Shown here piece after piece: positions 1 through 11,800 of a stretch of DNA of 64,000 nt. The translations under genes and the position numbers were made by a program. Origin of the DNA: Elgaria multicarinata webbii. Its lineage: Eukaryota; Chordata; Lepidosauria; Squamata; Anguidae. The stretch's first letter is position 1. Every line of letters begins with the position of its first letter. The notes under the pieces were generated by a model. It did no database searches, was not told where the DNA came from, and saw nothing but the letters and a program-made list of their open reading frames with translations. The DNA is taken from the NCBI RefSeq assembly GCF_023053635.1, contig NC_086175.1:122090740-122154739 (forward strand). The letters run 5' to 3'.

Positions 1-959
1 ATGCTGTTACCACCCACCTGGATCAGGTTGGGGGCCAGCATCCTAAGTGGAGCAGATGAGATCAACCTCTTGACTCCACCTCCCTGTCCCAGATACAGAA
101 GTAGGGACCACAGCCAAACCCTCAAGGAAATAGACAAATGCATCTGTTACTCTTTTAGGGAATGATGTTGGCACTCTACCGTCCATCTCCTGCCATTTGA
201 CAGACTGCTGCTTTTACCAAAATCTGTTCCAGAAAGGGAAAGTGAAGCCCTCCCTAAGGAGACTCCTCCCACTTATTCCTTCTGGCAAAGGCAGTGGCAA
301 GTGGAATGATCTGGACCAATGTACGAACCCATTCTAGCCCCATTCCACAGGTCTCAAGAACTCTTCTTTCTTTTGCCCCACGCTCTCACCTTAGAGAAGA
401 CCTGGCATAAATTGGATGTGCACAGAGCGCTTAAAACTTGCATACAATGCATGAAGTTGATCAGAGAAAGCAATTTGTGTCTGTTTACCCCACCCATGGG
501 GGTGGAAAGGCTTCATGTCTTTACAGGTGGCTTAAGGTGTATCGCCATGGTATAAGAGGCATGACACTTGTGAAAGCCCCTGCATGTCCAGATCAGCTGC
601 TACATCTGCTTTCACCCCCAGCAGTACCACCATCATTGGAAATAGTCCTGCTATGGCTAGATTAAGCTCAGGCTAAACTTAAGGGGAAACCCAAAACCAA
701 GTCGATCAGCAGGCAGTGGTGAAAAGCAGTTTTATCAAGCAAGAGGGAGTAATCCAAAAGAGCCAAAAGTCAAAATACAAATAAGCGGTCAGATGCAATA
801 TGCAGGCCAAGAAGCAGGTTCAATCACAAGGTAACGTCAGGAAAAGATGCAAGGCAGTAGTAGATGTTGAAGATCTTGTTTCCAACTGTGGCTAGGAAAA
901 CCCGGAAGGCTTTTAACACTATTGAGCCCCACTCAGGACTCAGCTGCAATACATTGACT
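1..959. other. Intergenic DNA, nothing recognised
   Basis: Only short chance ORFs without homology or splice context on either strand. No repeat family recognised. Lies beyond the 3' end of CEP295. Confidence 0.6.
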
Positions 960-967
960 GTTTAGAG

Positions 968-1270
968 CAGTGGTTCTCAACCTTCCTAATGCCGCGACCC
1001 TTTAATACAGTTCCTCATGTTGTGGTGACCCCCAACCATAAAATTATTTTCGTTCTTCTCTACACGATCCATTGTCATGGGATGGTTTGCTAATGAAAAT
1101 AATACATAACAATAGCTTTAATAATACAAAAGATGATACATGACATAGTTCAGTCAATACAGTTTCCTAAAACCATCGGAAATATGTGTTTTCCGATGGT
1201 CTTAGGCGACCCCTGTGAAAGGGTCATTCGACCCCCAAAGGGGTCCCAACCCACAGGTTGAGAACCGCTG
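968..1270. mobile_element. SPIN-type hAT non-autonomous transposon with perfect 8-bp target duplication
   Basis: Begins CAGTGGTTCTCAACC and ends GGTTGAGAACCGCTG, 303 bp. Internal blocks such as ATGCCGCGACCCTTTAATAC, TTTTCCGATGGTCTTAGGCG and TTCGACCCCCAAAGGGG match my memory of the SPIN_NA consensus, a hAT family spread by horizontal transfer among tetrapods including lizards. GTTTAGAG flanks both ends (960-967 and 1271-1278), the 8 bp expected of hAT. It has no transposase. Confidence 0.88.
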
Positions 1271-1278
1271 GTTTAGAG

Positions 1279-2514
1279 GATACATTAAGCCACGGTGATT
1301 AAGCATTTTGAGCTAAATATGACTTTGCATGTTGTGTGCACCATTCCTAACCACAGTTTAAACACACTAACCATTTGCTGCAAAAGGGTTGGCTGGACAG
1401 ACCCCTCGAGTAGTTTTAGCCAGTGAACACTCCTCACAGGAGCCCTACTGGTCTGTTGCTTGGGGCAATGATGGTCCTGGAGTTCCCTCCCCAGCAGGGA
1501 TGGCCCTGCAGCCATCTACTCTGAGGGCCTAGGCTCCTCCTGGTCTGGTAATAGTGACTGATCTGGGGGTGCCCTCAATTTCTGGGAGCTATAGCTTTTC
1601 CTCTTAGCACTTCTCCAGTGGGGGCATGACATCATCTATAGGGCAGCGACTGGACCACACTGGACACATGCACAGAAGCAACATTTGGAAGAAAACTACT
1701 GCAACACCTCAGATGTCTCCCACTTCACCCCCTCCCAAGTGATTGATTAGATTTAGCACATTCCAATCTTGGATGACTCCTTTTGTCGCATCTGGTTTGG
1801 TGAGGGGGAGGCATCCAGTCTACACATCCTAAAACATTAACAAGCAGAACCACCTGGTAGGTTAGTGAGGCCTCACTACCTGCGGGTGCCTTTATGCCTC
1901 TTCCTACTAGGTTCAACTGGTGGGGGACAATTTCCCCTTATTTTCTTCCTAGTGCTTGCAGCAGATTCCTCAGCTAGGACAGCTCTTGCATTTTTCATAG
2001 GGATAAAGTTGGCTGAAACAGATTGAAGGGTAATGCCATCAGTGAAAGAATCTGTCTAGGGTTAGGCTTCACAGCAAAAACTCTGCAAAGGTTTAATTCC
2101 AAATCTGATGGGTCTTTCACTATAAAAAAGCAATTATGCATGTTTAAGCATCAGTTGTCCCACTGATTGCAGTGAGTCTCACCTGTTCTGTTAGGGCTGT
2201 GTGTAGGTGTTGAGTGTGCACCTCCTCATGCACATGGCCGACAACCAACTTTTCCCCACTAAGCTCTTGCACTAGGTAAGTTTACTTTCTCTAAAGGTAT
2301 TTGACCTACTCTAATGCTATGACTGATATTGGAAAAACATAACTGCCAGAGGGAGGGAGGCTGAGAAGTCTAACTTCCCATATGCTAGAACAATGAAGGG
2401 GCCGTGGTGGTTGGTACTTGCCATTAATACAATATGCAGACAAAGAAAATGATGGGTGTTTCTTGGCTGATGGAGGACTTTGACTCCAGTGAGATGGGGA
2501 GGGTGGTTATTTGC
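1279..2514. other. Intergenic DNA, nothing recognised
   Basis: No gene signal. The last 100 bases may include eroded 5' BovB sequence, but only from about 2515 is the protein readable. Confidence 0.55.
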
Positions 2515-2804
2515 TGATTACCGAAATCAGATTGACTACATCCTTTGCAGCCAAAGGTGGCGGACATCTATACAGACGGTAAAAACAAGACCTGGAGCTG
2601 ACTGTAGTTCAGATCACGAACTTCTTATTGCACAATTTAGAATCAAACTAAAGAGAATAGGGAAGACCCACAGATCAGTTAGATATGAGCTCACTAATAT
2701 TCCTAATGAATATGCAGTGGAAGTGAAGGATAGATTTAAGGGACGAGATTTAGTAGATAGGGTCCCGGAAGAACTATGGACAGAAGTTCGCAACATTGCT
2801 GAAG
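2515..2804 (+). mobile_element. BovB (RTE) LINE, 5' segment: end of endonuclease domain
   Basis: Open frame reading DYRNQIDYILCSQRWRTSI, then TRPGADCSSDHELLIA, and on to PEELWTEVRNIA. YRNQIDYI and SDHELLIA are the last motifs of the APE-type endonuclease of BovB. The element is cut at 2804 by a DNA transposon and continues at 4644. The true 5' end is missing or unrecognisable. Confidence 0.92.
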
Positions 2805-3100
2805 GCCGGATCTACGCTAGTCTTATAACGTTGCTAGTGTCCCTTTCTAACGTGGTTCTCTGTATCGTTTCTCTGAGTTACGTTTCGCTGCAACGGAACT
2901 TCAGGGCACATGGTTCAATCCTTCCGTTGTTCTCCCTCTTCTGTGAGAGCTGCTGGGTTTGCTCCGCCCACTGCCTGCCTCATTCCTAGCTGGCAGAGCA
3001 GGGCAGGACAATAGGCATAAGCACACACAAACCTCCTCCCAAAACATCTTAACATAAGTCCCAGGGAATTGCCTGAATGCATAGGAGCCAGCCACTTTGC

Positions 3101-3147
3101 TGAAGCTAAGCACGGCCAGGTCTGGTCAGAGTTTGGATGGGAGACCA
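3101..3147 (+). repeat. 5S rRNA-like segment
   Basis: GAAGCTAAGCACGG and TTTGGATGGGAGACC correspond to the A box and C box of the 5S rRNA internal promoter, in right order and spacing. The first half of 5S rRNA is not recognisable. Probably a 5S-derived SINE fragment or 5S pseudogene piece. Confidence 0.55.
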
Positions 3148-3407
3148 AATTGAAAAGTTTTAGCAGCAGCCCCATTTAAGCCCCACTGATCATGAGTTTT
3201 GGACTTTGGACCCTTGTTAATTTTCCTGCAGGGAGCTACAGCGATCCTTTGAGCGCTCCTCAGCTCCTTTGCAAAGAGGGGGGAAATGTTTTTTAAAAAA
3301 TCATTAAAAAATCAACCGATGACCCAATTTGATTCAAATTTGGTATTTGAATTACTGTGCCAATTTTGGTGTCTTTATCTATAAAGCTTACAAAGATGTA
3401 AGCATTT

Positions 3408-3410
<3 letters not shown>

Positions 3411-3438
<28 letters not shown>

Positions 3439-4240
3439 TATAGCACCATCAATGTACATGGTGCTGTAAAGAGTAAAACAGTAAATAGCAAGACTCTGCC
3501 GCATAGGCTTACAATCTAATAAAATCATAGTAAAACAATAAGGAGGGGAAGAGAATGCAAACAGACACAGGGTAGGGTAAGCAGGCACAGGGTAGGGTAA
3601 AACTAACAGTATAAAGTCTGCACAACATCAAGTTTTAAAAGCTTTAGGAAAAAGAAAAGTTTTTAGTTGAGCTTTAAAAGCTGCGATTGAAGTTGTAGTT
3701 CTCAAATGTTCTGGAAGAGCGTTCCAGGCGTAAGGGGCAGCAGAAGAAAATGGACGGAGCCGAGCAAGGGAAGTAGAGGCCCTTGGGCAGGCGAGAAACA
3801 TGGCATCAGAGGAGCGAAGAGCACGAGCGGGGCAATAGTGTGAGATGAGAGAGGAGAGATAGGAAGGAGCTAGACCGTGAAAAGCTTTGAAGGTTAACAG
3901 GAGAAGTTTATATTGGATTCTGAAGTGAATTGGAAGCCAATGAAGAGATTTCAGAAGCGGAGTAACATGGTCAGAGCGGCGAGCCAAGAAGATGATCTTT
4001 GCGGCAGAGTGGTGAACAGAAACCAACGGACTGATGTGAGAAGAAGGAAGGCCAGAGAGAAGAAGGTTGCAGTAGTCCAACCGTGAAATAACCAGTGCAT
4101 GAACAAGCGTCTTGGCGGAAGAGACAGACAAAAATGATCGAATCCTGGCAATATTATACAGGAAAAATCGACAAGATTTAGCGACTGCCTCAATATGAGG
4201 AATAAAGGAGAGCGAGGAAATATAAAGCCAAGGCTACGGG
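3411..4240 (-). mobile_element. L2-type LINE 3' end, 5'-truncated
   Basis: Minus-strand frame with VISRLDYCNLLLSGLPSSH, LLKSLHWLPIHFRIQYKLLL, RPFSSAAPYAWNALPEHLR and FKAQLKTFLFPKAF, the C-terminal end of an L2-clade reverse transcriptase protein. The 3' end has the TATAGCACCATCAATGTACA block and an (ATT)n tail at 3411. The frame is open over 167 residues, so the insertion is fairly young. Same family at 7958, 8764 and 49652. Confidence 0.88.
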
Positions 4241-4643
4241 CAAATCTTTTGCAAAAGGAGCACAATTAATGCTGGATGCATGGGACTACTTCACAATCAA
4301 AGCAGATTCTAAGGTGGAAAACTTCTGAGTCCTTTGCATGCAATTGTCAGTGATTGCATAGTATAAGGCTGGTGTGATTTATCTGCTGTAGCAGATGATA
4401 GCAAACGGGGCAAAGGAAGAAGAAAAGGAAGTGGGTGGAGCAAACCCAGCAGCTCTGCTACTCTCAGGGAAAAGGAAAATTACCGGTAGAACGACGCACA
4501 TGGATCTGTAGGCCCACTGGAACTAAGAAATAGAACCTGTAAGTACAACTCATTTGCAACGTTGGAGACCCAGGGTAATGTGACGCTGTGCGTCACAGTA
4601 ACCCATTCAAAACGTTAGAATAACATCAGTGCAGATTCCCACC

Positions 4644-6583
4644 AAGAGGTGGCAACAAAAAACGTCCCAAAGAAAAAGAAAACCAAGAAGGCAAGATGGC
4701 TGTCTGCTGAGACACTGGAAGTAGCCCAAGAAAGGAGGAAAGCAAAAGGCAACAGTGATAGGAGGAGATATGCCCAATTAAATGCAAAATTCCAGAGGGT
4801 AGCCAGAAGAGATAAGGAATTATTTTTAAACAAGCAATGCGCGGAAGTGGAAGAAGACAATAGAATAGGAAGGACAAGAGACCTCTTCCAGAAAATTAGA
4901 AACATCAGAGGTAAATTCCAGGCAAAAATGGGTATGATCAAAAACAAAGATGGCAAGGATCTAACAGAAACAGAAGAGATCAAGAAAAGGTGGCAAGAAT
5001 ATACGGAAGATCTGTATAGGAAGGATAATAATAATGGGGATAGGTCAGACGGTGTGGTCAGTGAGTTAGAGCCAGACATCGTGAAGAGTGAGGTTGAATG
5101 AGCCTTAAGAAGCATTGCTAATAACAAGGCAGCAGGAGACGACGGTATCCCAGCTGAACTGTTTAAAATATTGCAAGATGATGCTGTCAAGGTGATGCAT
5201 GCCATATGCCAGCAAATTTGGAAAACACAAGAATGGCCATCAGACTGGAAAAAATAAATTTATATCCCCATATCAAAAAAAGGAAACACTAAAGAATGTT
5301 CAAACTATCGGACAGTGGCACTTATTTCACATGCCAGTAAGGTAATGCTCAAAATCCTGCAAGGTAGACTCCAGCAATTCATGGAGCAAGAATTGCCAGA
5401 TGTGTTTAGAAAAGGCAGAGGAACTAGAGACCAAATTGCCAATATCCGCTGGATAATGGAGAAAGCCAGGGAGCCAGAAAAACATCTATTTCTGTTTTAT
5501 TGACTATTCTAAAGCCTTTGACTGTGTGGATCATAACAAACTGTGGCAAGTTCTTGGTGGTATGGGGATACCAAGTCATCTTGTCTGCCTCCTGAGGAAT
5601 CTGTATAACGAACAAGTAGCAACGGTAAGAACAGACCTCGGAACAACAGACTGGTTTAAGATTGGGAAAGGAGTACGGCAGGGTTGTATACTCTCACCTT
5701 ACCTATTCAACTTGTATGCAGAACACATCATGCGACGTGCTGGGCTTGACGAATCCAAGGATGGAGTTAAAATCGCAGGAAGAAACATTAACAATCTCAG
5801 ATAGACAGATGACACCACTTTGTTGGCTGAAAGCGAGGAGGAGCTGAGGAACCTTATGACGAAGGTGAAAGAAGAAAGTGCAAAAGCTGGGTTGCAGTTA
5901 AACCTCAAAAAAACCAAGACAATGGCAACCAGCTTGATTGATAACTGGCAAATAGAGGGAGAAAATGTGGAAGCAGTGACAGACTTTTGTATTTCTGGGC
6001 GCAAAGATTACTGCAGACTCTGACTGCAGCCAGGAAATCAGAAGACGTGTACTTCTTGGGAGGAGAGCAATGACAAATCTTGATAAAATAGTTAAGAGCA
6101 GAGACACCACACTGACAACAAAGGTCCGCATAGTTAAAGCAATGGTATTCCCCGTAGTAACCTATGGCTGCGAGAGCTGGACCATAAGGAAGGCTGAGCG
6201 AAGGAAGATAGATGCTTTTGAACTGTGGTGTTGGGAGGAAAATTCTGAGAGTGCCGTGGACTGCAAGAAGATCAAACCAGTCCATACTCCAGGAAATAAA
6301 GCCAGACTGCTCACTTGAGGGAATGGTATTAAAGGCAAAACTGAAGTACTTTTGGACACATAATGAGAAGACAGGATACCCTGGAGAAGAGGCTGATGCT
6401 AGGGAAAGTGGAAGGCAAAAGGAAGAGGGGCCGACCAAGGGCAAGATGGATGGATGATATTCTGCAGGGGACAGACTTGACCTTGGGGGAGCTGGGGGTG
6501 GCAACAGCTGACAGAAAGCTCTGGCGTGGGCTCGTCCATGAAGTCACGAAGAGTTGGAAGCAACTGAATGAATAAACAACAAC
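4644..6583 (+). mobile_element. BovB (RTE) LINE, 3' segment: linker, reverse transcriptase and tail
   Basis: Resumes after the inserted element with NVPKKKKTKKARWLSAETLE, then ELFKILQDDAVKVMHAICQQ, ALISHASKVMLKILQ, GVRQGCILSPYLFNLY, NLDKIVKSRDTTLTTKVRIV and CSLEGMVLKAKLKYF, closing with the usual AATAAACAACAAC end. It carries several stops and frameshifts, and the YADD box reads TDD, so it is dead. Together with 2515-2804 it is a long copy missing only its 5' part. Confidence 0.94.
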
Positions 6584-6689
6584 CTCCCCACCCTCCGATA
6601 ATACTTTTCACACTGTTTTGAAGAGTTCCTCAACACCCTAGAGCAGAGTGGGGGTGGGGCTGCAGGTGGGGAGAGAAATTGACAAATAT

Positions 6690-7288
6690 CACCTTCCTCC
6701 TCTTTCTGCAGCCAGATTGTTGACCAGGGCTGGTTACAGGGAGCATATAACTCCCCTGTTAAAACAGCTCCACTGGCTTCCAGTCTGTTTCCGGCCACAA
6801 TTCAAAGTGCTGGTTATGACCTATAAAGCCCTATATGGCTTGGGTCCACGTTATTTGAAAGACCGTATTCTCCCTTATGAGCCTGCCCGTGCTTTGAGAC
6901 CTTCTGGAGAGGCCCTTCTTTCAGTCCCACCATCTTTATAGGCACACTTGGTGGGAACATGGGAGAGGGCCTTCTTGGTGGCTGCTCCAGTGCTTTGGAA
7001 CTCTCTTCCCTTGGAAGCTAGACTGGCTCCCTCCTTGATGGGCTTTAGGAGGCAGGCAAAGACATTTTTGTTCTGGCAGGCCTTTGGAGAATAATCTGGT
7101 CCTCCATCTATGTTAATGACTTATAATTTTGTCATGTATTTTAAACGTTTACGTTTTATTTGTTTTTTCTTGTACATTTCTTTTCCTAGGTTTTACAATG
7201 TATGTTTTAAACTTTGTAAGGCCACCTTGAGGCCCAGTATTGGGCAAAAGGCGGGATACAAATAAATATAATAATAATAATAATAATA
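6690..7288 (+). mobile_element. L2-type LINE 3' end (second family)
   Basis: Reads RLLTRAGYREHITPLLKQLH, PYEPARALRPSGEALLSVPP, and FRRQAKTFLFWQAFGE, with at least one stop. Ends with the GGCCCAGTATTGGGCAAAAGGCGGGATACAAATAAATA block and (ATA)n. It lies just past the CEP295 transcript end, converging on it. Confidence 0.88.
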
Positions 7289-7344
7289 CAACCTATAACC
7301 TACCAAAACAAATTCAATTCTTGCAATGTAAAATTTAAATCCAT

Positions 7345-7350
7345 TTTATT
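7345..7350 (-). terminator. Candidate poly(A) signal of CEP295
   Basis: AATAAA on the minus strand, 248 bases after the stop codon. An L2 LINE end with (ATA)n tail starts about 55 bases beyond it, so the transcript probably ends between the two. No cleavage evidence can be seen from sequence alone. Confidence 0.55.
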
Positions 7351-7597
7351 ATAAATAAACACAATAGCGATACAAAAGCTGTAATTAAATTGTGAGATTT
7401 CTTTTAAAAAACCATAATTGAAGTGGAAAACCACAGCCAAGTCAGTCTTTACAGCTTTGGATATTCTGGAAAAACATCCAAATTGAATGTAAACTATATC
7501 AAAGTCTGTTACATCATTTCAAATATTTACAAAAGTGGCCTCAAGCATGGATTTGATTTTACACTGAAGAGGTTTCTTCCATCTGTAAGATGCTTAA

Positions 7598-7651
7598 TCA
7601 ACACGCCTTTTTTATGTTGACTTTTCTGGCCCGTAGTTTTTCCAATGTTTT
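7598..7651 (-). CDS. CEP295: CEP295 exon 28 (last exon, stop codon)
   Basis: Acceptor CTCTACAG, then KTLEKLRARKVNIKKAC and TGA at 7600-7598. Human ends KTLEKLRAKNTC, so the lizard end is five residues longer. About 250 bases of 3' UTR follow, to the AATAAA at 7345-7350. Confidence 0.96.
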   Translation of the reverse strand, partial: KTLEKLRARKVNIKKAC

Positions 7652-8062
7652 CTGTAGAGAGGAGGGAGAGAAAAGTCAGTATTGTGTTGGGAGAGTGAGT
7701 TCTTGATTTTGACCAAAATGTGGAAGAGAGGGCAGAGTTTTTCACTTGGATCAGAGAAAGGCCTAGAAACAAAGGTCCTAGATCAGCCAACCTAATCTAA
7801 CTTTGGTAAACCACCCAGATAAATGTAATACATAAAAATCCGCTCAACAGGACTTTTGTGAAAAGGAAAATTCCATGTACACAGGAGGATGGTGTCCTCA
7901 GATGAATTATTCCTCCCACCTGCTTCAATAACCACGGCTTATTCAGTTAGCAATATAAATTCTATGATTTTATTAGAATGTAAGCCTATGCGGCAGGGTC
8001 TTGCTATTTACTGTTTTACTCTGTACAGCACCATGTACATTGATGGTGCTATATAAATTATT

Positions 8063-8114
<52 letters not shown>

Positions 8115-8763
8115 TCAGAATCTTCATTCCTGACAACTGAGAAGAGAATTGCCTTCTTCCTGTTCAGATCCTGCTTAGTTCTAATACAGATTCTAGGCCA
8201 ACAGCTAGACTTTGGGTTTCCCAGCTCAGAAAAAATTGGCAGTCATATTACAGAGTCACAAGTGGAACCTCTTCTCTTTCAATAGTTAAAGTGAAGAAAG
8301 CTAAGAATTTTGAAGTGTACTTGGCTCTTTACAGAGCAGAAGTAGTGAGTGCTGATTATTTTTTGTTATGTGCTTTTTTAATTTATTTGTTTTATTTTAA
8401 TAATTTTGTATTTTATCTTAATATTGTACTGCTGTTAGCCCCTGGAGTGCTATCTGTAGTGGAAAGATGGGATATATGTAATAAACAAATATAGGTAGCA
8501 GCTGCTGATTTTTCATATTTCATTGCATATACTTATTATTATAATCTGTATCATACTTAAAAGGGAAGGAATTGATTCTATTTCTAGTATTTATTCTCGA
8601 GCAAACTTGTTGTTCCCCCCTAGATGGTTAGCTGTATAAATGTTGCTCTCACACACTTAACATTCTACAAGTAAATGTCTAAATCTGGATCAATCTTGAT
8701 TCAATTCAGAAAGAGCAAGGGTAGACCTGGCCAGCAAAGTTACCTTTAAAGTCACATGGAATA

Positions 8764-8811
<48 letters not shown>

Positions 8812-11800
8812 TATATAGCACCATCAATGTACATGGTGTTGTACAGATTACACAGTAAATAGCAAGACCCTGCCGCATAGGCTTACAATCTAATAAAGTT
8901 GTAGTAAACAATAAGGAGGGAAAGAGAATGCAAACAGGCACAGGGTAGGGTAAACAGGCACCGGGTATGGTGAAGCTAACAGTATAGAGTCAGAACAAAC
9001 TCAATATTTAAAAGCTGTGATTGAGTTTGTAGTTCTCAAGTGTTCTGGAAGAGCGTTCCAGGCGTAAGGGGCAGCAGAAGAAAAAGGACGAAGCCGAGTA
9101 AGGGAAGTGGAGGTCCTTGGGCAGGCGAGAAGCATGGCATCAGAGGAGCGGAGAGCATGAGCGGGGCAATAGTGTGAGAGGAGAGAGGAGAGATAGGCAG
9201 GAGCTAGACCGTGAAAAGCTTTGAAGGTCAACAGGAGAAGTTTATATTGGATTCTGGAGTGAATTGGAAGCCAATGAAGAGATTTCAGAAGTGGAGTGAC
9301 ATGGTCAGAGCGGCGGGCCAAGAAGATGATCTTAGCGGCAGAGTGGTGGACAGAGACCAGCGGACTGATGTGAGACGAAGGAAGGCCAGAGAGAAGAAGG
9401 TTGCAGTAGTCCAACCGAGAGATAACCAGTGCGTGAACGAGAGTCTTGGCAGAAGAGACAGACAGAAATGGTCGAATCCTGGCAATATTATACAGGAAGT
9501 TACCACATTATGTTTTTTAAAAACTGTTTTAATGTGGTTTTATTCTATTTTTATTTTATTTTATCTTGTACACCACTCTGAAATTTTGAATGGGGAGTGG
9601 TATAGAAATACTGTAAATAAATAAATAAATAAAGTTGCAAGCATTTTACCTTTTGAAATTCCTTTGCTTTTTCCCGGTTTTTGGCATAATTTTCTTGTCT
9701 TTCTCTCTCTTCCTTTCTGTTTTTCACTTCAGGTAGATTATTATACAATCTGCCAAAAGGCAAAAAGTGTTTAGATTACCAGTGAACTGTCAGGGAAAAA
9801 AAACTCTCCACACATAGAATGACTAGGCAATAATAGAAAGAATTTAGAATAATAGGATTTTTAATGCACATTTTAGGGGGGAAAACATTCAAGTGTCTCA
9901 GTTGTGTGCAACTACACATGAAACCAGTGAAAAGCTCTCTGAACAGGTGCAATTCAAATGATCAGCAATTGTGTGTCTGGCTATGTAAAAGTAAATTACA
10001 GATGTGGGGTTTTTAAGGCAACTCTACCCCCATGCTGAGGTCCTGATCCAGATTGCTCCCCTGCACCTGCAATTTAGTTTTAAGAAGCCATTCACGCAAT
10101 TCCGCAAATGGTGTCTCATATAATTTGGCCCTCAATGTGATGTGGGCAAGAAAAAAGTTAAGAAATGACAACTTTCCTTCTCTCTCTAGTATGCTGCAGT
10201 AAAGGGTTTGGGGAACATCCCATCTTATGGAACTAAGGTGTGGAGAGGCAAGATCATACTATAAAACTAATTGAAAGCAAGTTTGAAACAAACAAAATTA
10301 CCCCACAAACCTTTTCGCCAACAAAATGTGGCAATGCCCATTTATACAGCTGGATCCAGACTAGGTTAGTAGTCTTTTCTTTAGTCCCACTGAAATCAAT
10401 TGGAATTAAGTTAGTCAGGATTAACTTGTCCCACTGATTTTAGTGGGACTAAAGCAGCCTTCCTCAACCTGGGGCGCTCCAGATGTGTTGGACTACAACT
10501 CCCAGAACGCCCCAGCTGGCTGGGGCGTTCTGGGAGATGCAGTCCAACACATCTGGAGCGCCCCAGGTTGAGGAAGGCTGGACTAAAGCATAACTAACTC
10601 AGTCTAAATCCAACCAATGATTTTTTAAAGGATTAGACAAATTCATGGAATAGCCACCAGTGGGACCTATAACTGACTTAATCATGAGAACTAAACAGAA
10701 CCACTAAATCCAGAAGCATTGTGCCTTGAAACTCTGGAGAGAAATGGAATGGTGATGATGGCTGAGTACCACACGTTTTGCATTCATACACTACTCAACC
10801 CTGTGAGCTCATTTCTCCCATTTCATAGCAGAAACAAAGTGAGAGATGAGGATTTCTCTTCCGATAAAAAGTAAGTAGTTCAATGAACTAAATTTTTCCA
10901 TTCCTGCCAAATATGGGTTGTACAGTACCGTGAAGTGCGCTGGTGCATTTGTATTTCTACCGACTTCCTGTCCTCCGCAGAGCACACTTTTATTTCTTCC
11001 AGTTTCTTCAAATGACTAACAGCTGCACCTTCAATTTAATCAGAACACATTAACTAGCGTGAGAGTCATGAGACCAGATTTAACATGCAGAGTCTACCAG
11101 GGACAAGCATATTCTTTTCTATCTAGTTTTATACAAAGGAGAGAATTGACACACAAGAGATTCTATTACTAATACTACTATGATTTAAGGTTTAGGTCAT
11201 ACAACAAACAGCAACTGACCTTGAATGCTTGCATAAAACTAAGATACATTGGATCCAGATTTGAGTCATACTTGGAGTAGGCCCATTGAAATCAATTAGT
11301 CTTGACTAACTGAATATTTGATTTCAAAAAGGTCTACTCTAAGTAAGTCTGGATCCAACCCCAAGTGACCGCAGCAATATTTGGATTTTAACCCACGCAG
11401 TCCAAAAGAATGCTGGATGAGCAACATCCTTTATAAAGGTACTAAGGAGCGTTATTACTATGAGCAGACAACATTTCAATTAATTTCATTCCATGTTTGT
11501 TGCCCCTCTCCCCAAATTCCATGTGTTTGTTTGTTTTGTTTGCTAATAAAAATTACCAGGAGGCAGCAAGTTCTCTTTTGGTTTATGAAGTTGTGTTTTC
11601 TTCTGTTGAGATGTCTTAGCCTGTAGCTTTTCTGAACTTCGCTCTTTACTTTTGAGTCTTTCCAGCCTTTTAGAGGATCTCTCAATGAAATCTTTCTTCC
11701 GCTTCAAAAATGATTCTTGCAGGCTCCCAGGGACAGATGTGAGCTCTGGTGACACTGCTGTGTGTGGAGGAAAAAGAAGGTTTGATTTATACCTGTAAAA

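Larger units (their letters stand above)
2805..4643. mobile_element. DNA transposon of unassigned superfamily inserted in BovB
   Basis: The BovB frame is interrupted exactly here, with AAG at both borders (2802-2804 and 4644-4646) as a possible 3-bp target duplication. The ends are imperfect inverted repeats of roughly 180-230 bp: left GCCGGATCTACGCTAG, right (reverse) GGTGGGAATCTGCACTGATG; both arms contain TAACGTT and the block GAGCTGCTGGGTTTGCTCC. No transposase ORF is seen. It contains a 5S-like segment and a nested L2. Confidence 0.65.

Noticed and set aside
4615-5205. 196-residue minus-strand ORF
   Set aside because: It is the antisense shadow of the Lys/Glu-rich BovB coding frame.
8001-8285. 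Small ORF with poly-Ile run
   Set aside because: It is the translated (TAA)n tail of an L2 LINE.
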